From NCBI GenBank assembly GCA_036563645.1, contig DATCMA010000065.1:1-37762 (forward strand): a stretch of 37,762 nt of DNA. The letters run 5' to 3'. Positions 10,381 to 19,582 of this stretch are shown piece by piece. Under the pieces are notes generated by a model that did not search any database, had not been told where the DNA came from, and saw only the letters and a list, made by a program, of their open reading frames with translations. Numbering within the stretch: position 1 is the first letter of the stretch; each line of letters opens with the position of its first letter. The translations under genes were made by a program, and so were the position numbers. Source of the DNA: DATCMA01 sp036563645 (lineage in GTDB: Bacteria; Actinomycetota; Actinomycetes; Mycobacteriales; Micromonosporaceae).

Positions 10381-10540
10381 GTGGGGGATTCCTCCTTGTG
10401 CAGCTTGCCGGATGCGTCCCGTCCGGGCTGCCGTGGCCAGCGACAGCCCGCTCGCGCGGGCGCGCGAGGCGGTGGGGCGACCGGTCGTCATGCCATCGCG
10501 TGACGGGATCGCGCGACGACCTAGATCGACAACCATCAAG

Positions 10541-10569
10541 GTCTGTCGATGGCGAAAGTATCGATAGAC
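10541..10569. promoter_or_regulatory. Inverted repeat over the xylanase -10 box (operator candidate)
   Basis: GTCTGTCGAT (10541-10550) and ATCGATAGAC (10560-10569) form an inverted repeat with 9 of 10 pairs and a 9-bp spacer. The arms flank and partly cover the -10 box and transcription start of the xylanase. A third half-site, ATCGAC, lies at 10525-10530. The placement is that of a repressor operator; I do not recognise the regulator. Confidence 0.55.
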
Positions 10570-10585
10570 TTCGTAATGATGTCAA
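10557..10585 (-). promoter_or_regulatory. Xylanase promoter
   Basis: On the minus strand TTGACA (10585-10580) is separated by exactly 17 bp from GATACT (10562-10557), one of the best promoter matches in the window. Transcription would start near 10550, giving a leader of about 170 nt that includes a small CCCGC/GCGGG hairpin (10447-10460). Confidence 0.7.
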
Positions 10586-10725
10586 CACTTCTCGGAAACA
10601 TTGCGGAAGATCAATAACGGCCCATACGCGCCTATCGACGGGGTTGCTGCTGGTCACCGCACCGCCTGCGCGAACCGAACCGAGCTACGTAGGGCACCTG
10701 ATGGGGTGAAGCAGATTTGAATCTA

Positions 10726-10736
10726 TGAAATTTTCA
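10726..10736. promoter_or_regulatory. GAAANTTTC-type palindrome upstream of the xylanase
   Basis: TGAAATTTTCA is a perfect palindrome with a one-base centre, in an AT-rich patch about 140 bp upstream of the xylanase -35. From memory, GAAA-N-TTTC inverted repeats occur upstream of Streptomyces xylanase genes. The distance is large, so the role is uncertain. Bases 10586-11053 otherwise contain only AT-rich spacer and the hairpin at 10865; no credible gene is seen. Confidence 0.3.
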
Positions 10737-10864
10737 GTACCTTTTCGAACGCTTGTCGCCGCCTGCGCCCGGTATGTCGGACCACGTCAGCCTCGCCACG
10801 CCTCGGCGCCTCCTGCTCCCCAGCCCGCCAGCGGCGCCCCCGGCATCCGCAGTGGATAGTGATG

Positions 10865-10902
10865 ACGCCCCCGGCAGCTTCCTGCGAAGCGACCGGGGGC
10901 GT
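10865..10902 (-). terminator. Compound hairpin, probable terminator of the lipoprotein gene
   Basis: ACGCCCCCGG (10865-10874) pairs with CCGGGGGCGT (10893-10902), and inside it GCTTC (10877-10881) pairs with GAAGC (10886-10890) around a CTGC loop. It lies about 150 bp past the lipoprotein stop and about 485 bp upstream of the xylanase start. No T-tract follows. Confidence 0.55.
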
Positions 10903-11053
10903 GTCGTGCCCCGCCTGGATGTCCTCCGGAGGCCGCATCTCACCGGCCGACCCATCGCATGAGGTCCGCTTGCTGCCCGGCGATAACCGGCGGGAACTTT
11001 CCGCGTGACGTCACCGCTGCCATGCCGTCACTGGCTGGACCCGCATCGCCCTC

Positions 11054-11962
11054 TCACGGCCGTCCCACCAGCTCGGCCGCCCTCGTCGCCACCTGCTCAA
11101 GACGGGGATTCAACTCCGCCAACCGGTCCGCGTACTTGGCGACGATCCTTCGCTCCGCTTCGCGCGCCTCCTTCAGGAGCCGGTCCACTCGCCCGGTCTC
11201 GTGGTCGCAGCGATACCACGCGGCGGCGAGGTCAGCCTCCTCTTTGCTGGGCACGTAGCGAAGCTCAGGCACAGGGGGGCCGACCTCAACGGTTCCCGGC
11301 TTCCGACTTGGCTTCCAGCCATACGGCTCGCCCTCGAGTTTGCCCAGGGGGATGCCGAACAGCTCGATATCCCACATCGTGTTGATGAAGTAGTCGCGGT
11401 CCTTGAGGCGGAAGCCGGCCTTCTCCAAGCAATCGACAAAGGGCGGCAAGCTCGTCCTGATCGCAGTCCTGCTCCAGTTGTTGAACATCGCCATCTGGTT
11501 GCCGAGGGTGTTGTAGGCGTCAAGAATCGAGGACGCGTCGGCACCCAACGACTCGTACGTCTTCGCCGTGCACTCGTCGAGCTGCTTGTCGCAGCTAGGG
11601 TCGTTGCTTACCAATGGTCGCAACTCAGCGTGTTGTGGGTTGCCAAATCCTTGCGCGCGAGCATCGGCCTCGCTCGCAAATCCCCTAAACCGTTCTGCGG
11701 TTATTGCGAACATCGTGCTCGCCCCGCGGAAGACTCTATTTCCGACTTGTTGCAGTTGGGGATAGCCCGCTCTTGCCATGCAGTCGGCGTTGAGTTCTCG
11801 AACGGCATAATCGACAAAATCGACTTTGTCACCGAGCCATAGATCGAAAGTCAGCTCACCGCTTGGCCGCGCTGACGAGCTGTTGTCGTCCTCCCTGCCA
11901 GTGCAGCCCGCCACCGACACGCACAAGACGACAAGAAGGGAGGCTCGCGCACCTTCCGCCAT
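11054..11962 (-). CDS. Putative lipoprotein of unknown function
   Basis: A 302-residue protein I do not recognise. From the ATG at 11962 it has a short lipoprotein signal, ASLLVVLCVSVAGC, with lipidation expected at C20, then an acidic/serine linker (REDDNSSS) and a mixed alpha-rich exported domain with scattered cysteines (AVRELNADCMARAGYP, DPSCDKQLDEC, FVDCLEKAGFR). The C-terminal 60 residues are charged and helical, resembling a coiled coil. An in-frame ATG at 12025 would push the lipobox to residue 41, so the inner start is preferred. Codon use is less GC-biased than in the neighbours, particularly in the 5' half, which hints at acquisition or weak expression. Confidence 0.72.
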   Translation of the reverse strand: MAEGARASLLVVLCVSVAGCTGREDDNSSSARPSGELTFDLWLGDKVDFVDYAVRELNADCMARAGYPQLQQVGNRVFRGASTMFAITAERFRGFASEADARAQGFGNPQHAELRPLVSNDPSCDKQLDECTAKTYESLGADASSILDAYNTLGNQMAMFNNWSRTAIRTSLPPFVDCLEKAGFRLKDRDYFINTMWDIELFGIPLGKLEGEPYGWKPSRKPGTVEVGPPVPELRYVPSKEEADLAAAWYRCDHETGRVDRLLKEAREAERRIVAKYADRLAELNPRLEQVATRAAELVGRP

Positions 11963-12071
11963 GGTGCGCGCCCTATTGTCACTACTCCTCGTGGTATCCG
12001 CGATGACGCATGCGATGAAGGCCACGACAGCACGTCGGCCGATTCAAACATCCAGATGAGACAGTAGCATG

Positions 12072-12096
12072 TAGACATGAATGACCTTGTTGTCTA
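12072..12096. repeat. Inverted repeat TAGACA-N13-TGTCTA
   Basis: TAGACA (12072-12077) and TGTCTA (12091-12096) form a 6-bp inverted repeat in the low-GC gap 11963-12314, about 110 bp upstream of the lipoprotein start. It could be an operator for that gene. The rest of the gap holds the fumC terminator and nothing else I can support. Confidence 0.35.
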
Positions 12097-12230
12097 TACG
12101 ACAGCAATGGCTTGAGATTGGCGCAAGCCATCACCGGCAAGCGGGCGAGCCACCTGATCGGCCCGCAATCAAGTGGGATACGTCCCGCCACCCTAGCATC
12201 AATGTAAACGATTGTTTGATCTCTAAAAGA

Positions 12231-12262
12231 GACTGTCCTTTTCATATGCAAAAACGACAGTC
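12231..12262 (-). terminator. fumC terminator
   Basis: GACTGTC (12231-12237) and GACAGTC (12256-12262) pair perfectly, and the interior continues as an almost symmetric CTTTT...CATATG...AAAAAC stretch. On the minus strand the stem is followed by TCTTTTAGAG. It sits about 50 bp past the fumC stop, so it fits an intrinsic terminator. Confidence 0.65.
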
Positions 12263-12314
12263 CTCATTAGATCTTGCCCGGGTTGTCCATCAGCGATGGC
12301 AGGTCACCCCGCGA

Positions 12315-13745
12315 TCAGACGTCACTCGTCGCCGGCGCCTCCGGCTCAGGGCGAGTCATCCGCAGAACATCCAACACGCGATCCAACTGCTCCTCGGTGA
12401 TCCGGCCAGCGGCGACATGCCCGCGCGCGATGACCACCTCCCGGATGGACTTCCCTTCCGCCAACGCCTGCTTTGCGATCGACGCCACCTCGTCGTAGCC
12501 CAAGAACCGGTTGAGCGGAGTGGCGATCGACGGCGACCCTTCGGCGTACTCCCGACACATGTCCTCGTCGGCGACCAAGCCGACCACGCAGCGGTCGGCG
12601 AGCAGCCGGCAGGCGGCGGCCAGCAGACGGATGGACTCCAGGAGATTGCGGGCCATCACCGGGAGCATGACGTTGAGCTCGAAATCCCCCTGCGAGCCGG
12701 CGAACGCCACCGTCGCGTCGTTGCCGATCACCTGGGCGCAGACCATGCGCACCGACTCGCAGACGACGGGGTTCACTTTGCCCGGCATGATCGACGATCC
12801 GGGCTGGAGATCCGGCAACCGCAGCTCCCGCAGGCCCGCCCGCGGGCCGGAGCCCATCCACCGGATGTCATTGGCGATCTTGTAGAGCCCGACCGCGATG
12901 ACACGGAGCTGCCCGGACGTCTCCACCAACGCGTCCCGCGCCCCCTGCGCCTCGAAGTGGTTACGCGCCTCGGTGAGCGGCAGTCCGGTGAGCTCCCGCA
13001 GCCGCTGGATCACCCGGGGCGCGAAACCCGGCGGGGTGTTGATGCCGGTGCCCACCGCGGTGCCCCCCAGCGGCAGCTCCGCTAGACGCGGCAGCACCGC
13101 CTCCAAGCGCTCCACGCCGTAGCGCACCTGGGCGGCGTACCCGGAGAACTCCTGGCCGAGGGTCACCGGGGTCGCGTCCATGAGGTGTGTCCGGCCGGCC
13201 TTGACCACCGTGGCGAACTCGTCGGCCTTCGCGGCGAGCGCGTCGGCGAGGTGCCGCAGCGCCGGAATCAGGTCCTCCATCACCGCCTGGGTGGCGGCCA
13301 GGTGGATCGAGGAGGGGAAGACGTCGTTGCTGGACTGGGCGGCGTTGACGTGGTCGTTCGGATGCACCCGCCGGCCCAGCTCGCGTGAGGCGAGCGTCGC
13401 CAGCACCTCGTTCATGTTCATGTTGGACGAGGTGCCTGATCCGGTTTGAAAGACGTCGACCGGGAACTGGTCGTCGTAGCCGCCCTCGGCGACGTGCGCC
13501 GCCGCCCGCGCGATCGCCTCGGCGACATCCCGCGGCAGCACTCCCAGCTCGGCGTTCACCTGCGCCGCCGCACCCTTGATCAGCGCCAATGCGCGGATCT
13601 GCGCGGGCTCGAGTCCCCGGCCGGAGATGGGGAAGTTGTGGATCGCCCGCTGGGTCTGCGCGCCCCACAGCGCCTCGGCCGGGACCTCGACCTCGCCCAT
13701 CGTGTCCCGCTCGATCCGGTATCCGGACGTCCGCTGCGTGGTCAC
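12315..13745 (-). CDS. fumC: Class II fumarate hydratase
   Basis: A 476-residue cofactor-free fumarase interconverting fumarate and malate in the TCA cycle. The superfamily signature GSSIMPGKVNPV is present, as are TGSGTSSNMNMNEVLA and the HPNDHVNAAQSSND segment contributing active-site residues. The length is normal. It starts at GTG 13745 with only a weak upstream GATGGG. It lies downstream of the class I fumarase gene on the same strand, 117 bp apart; that gap contains a 7-bp inverted repeat (TCAGCAG 13784-13790 with CTGCTGA 13805-13811), which may separate the two transcripts or bind a regulator. Confidence 0.95.
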   Translation of the reverse strand: MTTQRTSGYRIERDTMGEVEVPAEALWGAQTQRAIHNFPISGRGLEPAQIRALALIKGAAAQVNAELGVLPRDVAEAIARAAAHVAEGGYDDQFPVDVFQTGSGTSSNMNMNEVLATLASRELGRRVHPNDHVNAAQSSNDVFPSSIHLAATQAVMEDLIPALRHLADALAAKADEFATVVKAGRTHLMDATPVTLGQEFSGYAAQVRYGVERLEAVLPRLAELPLGGTAVGTGINTPPGFAPRVIQRLRELTGLPLTEARNHFEAQGARDALVETSGQLRVIAVGLYKIANDIRWMGSGPRAGLRELRLPDLQPGSSIMPGKVNPVVCESVRMVCAQVIGNDATVAFAGSQGDFELNVMLPVMARNLLESIRLLAAACRLLADRCVVGLVADEDMCREYAEGSPSIATPLNRFLGYDEVASIAKQALAEGKSIREVVIARGHVAAGRITEEQLDRVLDVLRMTRPEPEAPATSDV

Positions 13746-13862
13746 ACACCCATCCTGCCCCGGCGCGGCCGGGTTGCGGACCCTCAGCAGATGTTGATCA
13801 TGGACTGCTGACCCGCGCGGGGCCCGTCGCGATCTCGGCGGGGATTCGGCGGCGTCGCCCGA

Positions 13863-15530
<1,668 letters not shown>

Positions 15531-15607
15531 GGACGGCAAGCCTAGGGCAGCAGGTGGCGCTCAGCGTAGCGGGGCACCGCGTGGAACAGGCCACTCACTC
15601 GTAACGG

Positions 15608-17086
15608 TCACTCCGCCGAGGGGGAGGGGCACGGCGGATCCTTGGGGCCGCCACACGGGCTGCCCTCCGGCGGGTCGCCGGGCAGGGGCGGCAGCCCAGG
15701 GTCGGGGACCTCCCCGTCGGGGTCCGGCCGGTCCGGCCGCTCCGCCACGCCGTGGAAGCGGACGTAGGCGAGGTCACGCCCCTCGCCGATGATCATCCCG
15801 GTCGGGCCGACCGCGAACACCTTCGCCGAGGAGTAGAAATTCACCAGCTCCCGGCCGGTCTGCGGATCGAGCGCGATGATCCGGCCCGGTCGCCGCTGCA
15901 CGATCACCGCGGCGTACCGGGTGAGCGCCGCCACAGACTGCGGCGGCGCGGATCGGCTCCACCGCGGAGTGTCCACCCCGAACTCGTACGCGATGATCGA
16001 CTTTTCGTCGGCGGCGCGGACGAGCACGCCGGTGTCATCGACCGCCAGCACGGTCTCGCCTTCCGCCCCACGCCACAGCACCCGCCCGTCGTACGCGTCG
16101 AGCACCGTCTCCCGCCGCTCCCCCGTGACGCCGACGAGGACGTTCTCCCCGCCGGTGGGGTCGTCCCGGTGCGGGCAGCCCGCCCCGTTGGCGGTGCGGA
16201 GATTGACGCCGGGTCGCCGCCACACCCGCTGCCCGTTCGCCGGGTCGATCGCTTCGATGTCGAAGTAGCAGGTGCCGTCCTCGCTGGCCGTGGAGATGCG
16301 CAGCATGCGCCCTCCGATCACGCTGATTCGCTCCCGCGGACCTGGCTGGTATTCCTGGACGACCCGCCCTTGCACCGTGTCGACCACGTACACCCGGCCG
16401 TCAATCGGGAAGCCGAGCGCCGGCGGCATGGACTGGGGACCGCTCGCCTGCGTGGAGACCAGCCGGTTGGTCAGCGGCCGAGTGTCGAGCAAATCGGGGT
16501 TATCGGCGAAGAGCACGAAGCCGATCCCGGGGATCGGGGCCGTCCACGTCGGATGCTTGCCGCGCGGGGCCCACGCGCGCAGCTGACAATCCCGAGGCCC
16601 GTCGCACCGGACGTCGAGCAGGGCGTCCCGGTACGTCCAGACGGCGACCGCCTGCTGGTCGCGCCGCTGCACCGCCCCGGTTTGCGGGTCGAGGACCTCG
16701 TAGCCCTTGACGAGCAGCTCACCCACGACGACCACCGCCGTGTCGTCGCTCCCGGCGATCGCCGCCCAGTCCGCCTTGCGCCGCCACAGCTGCACGCCCG
16801 TGCGCAGGCTGCGGGCCTCCACCGCGAGACGCTCTTCAACGATCACCGTCTCGCCGGTGATGGTCACTGTCTTCGGGCTGCCGCCGACGCGCTGCTGCCA
16901 CACCACGTCGGACTTCGCCAGCGGTTGATTACGGCCGACCCACTCCCAGACGCGGGGGAAGGGATTCCACACGTTGGTGGCGACCAGCACGAGGACGATG
17001 GCCAGCCCGAACGCCAGCCAGCACTTCACGCACGGCCGACCGCCCTTCGCCACCCGGCCACGGTAGCCACGGGTGGCGTTCCGCAT
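15608..17086 (-). CDS. Membrane-anchored PQQ-type beta-propeller protein
   Basis: A 492-residue protein with a basic N-terminus, one transmembrane helix (about residues 22-41, CWLAFGLAIVLVLVATNVW) and a large extracytoplasmic domain built of quinoprotein-type blades. Repeated pieces such as LDPQTGAV, IDPANGQRVWRR, LDAYDGRVLWRG and LDPQTGRELVNF show the propeller pattern. A Pro/Gly/Asp-rich tail of about 45 residues ends the chain. No catalytic residues of PQQ dehydrogenases are evident, so a binding or scaffold role is more likely. A second protein of this architecture is at 19583-20836, with the RDD and Pat genes between them. Confidence 0.78.
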   Translation of the reverse strand: MRNATRGYRGRVAKGGRPCVKCWLAFGLAIVLVLVATNVWNPFPRVWEWVGRNQPLAKSDVVWQQRVGGSPKTVTITGETVIVEERLAVEARSLRTGVQLWRRKADWAAIAGSDDTAVVVVGELLVKGYEVLDPQTGAVQRRDQQAVAVWTYRDALLDVRCDGPRDCQLRAWAPRGKHPTWTAPIPGIGFVLFADNPDLLDTRPLTNRLVSTQASGPQSMPPALGFPIDGRVYVVDTVQGRVVQEYQPGPRERISVIGGRMLRISTASEDGTCYFDIEAIDPANGQRVWRRPGVNLRTANGAGCPHRDDPTGGENVLVGVTGERRETVLDAYDGRVLWRGAEGETVLAVDDTGVLVRAADEKSIIAYEFGVDTPRWSRSAPPQSVAALTRYAAVIVQRRPGRIIALDPQTGRELVNFYSSAKVFAVGPTGMIIGEGRDLAYVRFHGVAERPDRPDPDGEVPDPGLPPLPGDPPEGSPCGGPKDPPCPSPSAE

Positions 17087-17466
17087 CGCCCATGCGCCAT
17101 CAGCGGTATTTTTCCGTGTCGATCTGTATTGCCGGCTTTACCAGATCCGCCGCTCTCGACACCGCCACGATGACGGGACGCGCCCCGGCGCTGGCCCGTG
17201 CCCGCCCCCGCGCTCCGTCATGGCGCGCACACCCGTCTCTTCCGTAAAGTTGATATTCCGCGGCTGGCAGTCCCCTCCGCGACGGCCCGCGGAGGAGGCG
17301 ATGCGGCCGCGACGTGGTCGTGCCGGATTCCCCCACCGCTCGGGGTGACGGTGGAGCAGACCACACCAGCGACGCCGGCACGCGACAGTCGCGCGCACGG
17401 TGGCGGTTATGGTGCCAGCGTGACGGCGCGCAACACGTACCGCGGGCGCGAGCAGAGGGTGAGCAC
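17087..17466. other. Divergent intergenic region, no gene seen
   Basis: The 380 bp between the beta-propeller gene (minus) and the RDD gene (plus) must hold promoters for both. It has small AT-rich patches (17107-17116 and 17241-17258), but I could not find a -35/-10 pair convincing enough to annotate. No RNA gene or ORF with actinobacterial codon use is seen. Confidence 0.4.
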
Positions 17467-18408
17467 GTGAGTTCTGTGGCCCCGGGGTGGTACCGAGACC
17501 CCGCCGAGCCGAGCACCCAGCGCTACTGGGACGGCGAGGGGTGGGTCGGCCCACCCATTCCGGCCGACGCGACCCCGCCCGAGGGTCCGCCCCCGGTCGA
17601 CCAACCGGCGGCCCCGACGCCGACCCCGCCGGCCAGCCAACCCAGCCAAGCCAGCCAACCCACCGCCACCCCGCCCGGGCAGGTCGGGCCAGGCTACCCC
17701 CCGCCGCCGGGGTATCCGCCCATGGGGCATCCGCAAGCTCCTGGGCCGGCGGTGGGCTATCCACCCATGCCGCCCTACGGCTACGCGGTGCCCGAGCCGC
17801 GTCCGCACGGGTACCCCCTCGCGCCGCTCGGCGCGCGGCTGGTCGCCCGGCTCATCGACATCGTGATGGTGCTGCTGCTCAACATCGCCGTGAACGGCTG
17901 GTTCGTGTGGCAGTACCTCCAGGAGATGGCGCCCGTCTTCGCGGAGATCTGGCGGCGCGCGCAGGCCGGCAACCAATCCACCGAAGGGTTGCCGATGGCC
18001 AGCGAGCGGGCGAGCAGCCTCCAAATGGCGATCATCTTGATCGCCGCCGCGCTGTGGTGGGCGTACGAGGTGCCGGCGACCGCGAACACCGGTCAGACCC
18101 TCGGCAAGCGGATCATGGGTATCCGCGTCGTCCGCCTGGACCAGGACGTCCCTCTCGGCTTCGGCCGTTCCTTCCGCCGCTGGAACACCCTCGGCCTGCC
18201 GACCCTGCTGTGGGTCTGCTGCGTGGGGTTCTTCCTCCAGTTCATTGACTCCGCCTACGTGCTCGTCGACCGGCCACTGCGCCAAGCGCTGCACGACAAG
18301 TCGGCGCAGACCGTCGTGGTGTGGCATCCGAAGAACGCCCCGCGTCCGTTCACGTCCCCGGGAAGCGGTCCGGCGCACCGCTCCGAGTCCCCAGGAGGCT
18401 CCGCATGA
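17467..18408 (+). CDS. DUF2510-RDD family membrane protein
   Basis: A 313-residue membrane protein. The N-terminus carries a DUF2510 motif (APGWYRDPAEPSTQRYWDG, residues 5-23). A long Pro/Gln/Thr/Gly-rich cytoplasmic linker (about 30-118) follows, then an RDD domain starting LGARLVARLIDIVMV with three or so transmembrane segments and the conserved GQTLGKRIMGIRVVR stretch. RDD proteins are small membrane proteins of mostly unproven function, some linked to ion exchange. The start is GTG 17467 with GAGGG about nine bases upstream. Its stop overlaps the pat start by four bases (ATGA), so the two genes are translationally coupled. Confidence 0.85.
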   Translation: MSSVAPGWYRDPAEPSTQRYWDGEGWVGPPIPADATPPEGPPPVDQPAAPTPTPPASQPSQASQPTATPPGQVGPGYPPPPGYPPMGHPQAPGPAVGYPPMPPYGYAVPEPRPHGYPLAPLGARLVARLIDIVMVLLLNIAVNGWFVWQYLQEMAPVFAEIWRRAQAGNQSTEGLPMASERASSLQMAIILIAAALWWAYEVPATANTGQTLGKRIMGIRVVRLDQDVPLGFGRSFRRWNTLGLPTLLWVCCVGFFLQFIDSAYVLVDRPLRQALHDKSAQTVVVWHPKNAPRPFTSPGSGPAHRSESPGGSA

Positions 18409-19508
18409 CCCGGCCGTCGGCTTCTCCTCGCGCTCTCGGCCTCACGCGCCGCGACCTGGAGGCGCTCCCCAGCTACGTGCCAGGTCGCAACCCCGCCGAC
18501 ATCGCCCGCGAAGTCGGGATCCCCGACGCGATCAAGTTGGCGAGCAACGAGGTGCCCTACGGGCCGCTGCCCGGCGTGGTCGAGGCGATCGCGGAGGCGG
18601 CCACCCAGGTCCACCGCTACCCCGACATGGGGGTCGTGGCGCTGCGCGAGGCGATCGCCGAGCGGTACGGCGTCGACCCGGACCGCGTCGCCACCGGCTG
18701 CGGCTCCGTCGCGCTCGCCGAACACCTGGCGCGCGCGACCTGCCTGCCCGGCGACGAGATCCTCTACGCGTGGCGGTCCTTCGAGGCGTACCCGATCATC
18801 ACGGCGGTCACCGGGGCGACCAGCGTTCGCGTGCCGCTCACTCGGCAGTACGGCCACGACCTGCCCGCCATGGCCGCCGCGGTCACCGAGCGCACCCGGA
18901 TGATCCTCGTCTGCAATCCGAACAACCCCACCGGGACGGCGCTGCGGCGGGCCGAGCTCGACCGGTTCCTGGACACGGTCCCCGACGACGTGCTGGTCGT
19001 CCTCGACGAGGCGTATCGCGAGTTCGTCACCGACCCTGAGGTGCCGGACGGGCTCGCGGCGTACGGGGACCGGCCGAACGTGGTGGTGTTGCGGACGTTC
19101 TCCAAAGCCTGGGGGTTGGCCGGGCTCCGGGTGGGCTTCCTGGTCGCGCACCCCGAGGTGGCCGCCGCCGTCCGTAAGGTGATCACTCCCTTCTCGACCA
19201 ACATGGCCGCGCAGGCCGCGGCGCTCGCCGCGCTGCGGCAGGAGGAGGAAGTGCGCCGCCGCTGCGAGCTCGTCATCGCGGAGCGGGCCCGGGTGATCGA
19301 AGCGGTGCGCAAGCGCGTGCCGGACGTGCCAGAGAGCCAGGCCAACTTCATCTGGCTGGCGCTGCGCGAGGATGCCACCACCTTCGCCGCCGCCTGCGAG
19401 GCGCGTGGCGTCATCGTCCGGCCGTTCCCCGGGGACGGCGTGCGGGTCACCATCGGCACCCCCGAGGAGAACGACGCGTTCCTCGCGGTCGTCGAGGCCG
19501 CCCTGTGA
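18405..19508 (+). CDS. pat: Aromatic-amino-acid / histidinol-phosphate aminotransferase (Pat type)
   Basis: A 367-residue fold-type I PLP aminotransferase. The PLP lysine lies in TFSKAWGLAGLRVG, and the cofactor-site motifs NPNNPTG and LDEAYREF are present. Segments such as LPSYVPGRN, IKLASNEVPYGPLP, GCGSVALAEHL and WRSFEAYPI follow the Pat (HisC2) subfamily of actinobacteria more closely than canonical HisC. The expected reaction is transamination of aromatic 2-oxo acids in phenylalanine/tyrosine synthesis; histidinol phosphate use cannot be excluded. The ATG has AGGAGG six bases upstream and overlaps the RDD stop. No histidine-operon genes are nearby. Confidence 0.88.
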   Translation: MTRPSASPRALGLTRRDLEALPSYVPGRNPADIAREVGIPDAIKLASNEVPYGPLPGVVEAIAEAATQVHRYPDMGVVALREAIAERYGVDPDRVATGCGSVALAEHLARATCLPGDEILYAWRSFEAYPIITAVTGATSVRVPLTRQYGHDLPAMAAAVTERTRMILVCNPNNPTGTALRRAELDRFLDTVPDDVLVVLDEAYREFVTDPEVPDGLAAYGDRPNVVVLRTFSKAWGLAGLRVGFLVAHPEVAAAVRKVITPFSTNMAAQAAALAALRQEEEVRRRCELVIAERARVIEAVRKRVPDVPESQANFIWLALREDATTFAAACEARGVIVRPFPGDGVRVTIGTPEENDAFLAVVEAAL

Positions 19509-19525
19509 CGCCGCGCCGCACCTGA

Positions 19526-19582
19526 CCGGCGCGCTGACGCCGGCCCGTCACCTCCGCTCGCTGGCCGGCGCCCGCCGGGCGC
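19526..19582. terminator. GC-rich hairpins between convergent genes
   Basis: Two hairpins fill the gap between the convergent pat and beta-propeller stops: CCGGCG/CGCCGG (19526-19531 with 19538-19543) and GCGCCCG-C-CGGGCGC (19568-19582), the latter abutting the propeller stop codon. They lack T-tracts, so this is a moderate terminator call. Confidence 0.4.

Noticed and set aside
10753..10962. Small plus-strand ORF in the gap between the xylanase and lipoprotein genes
   Set aside because: It contains the hairpin at 10865-10902, has no ribosome-binding site, and its composition looks like spacer.
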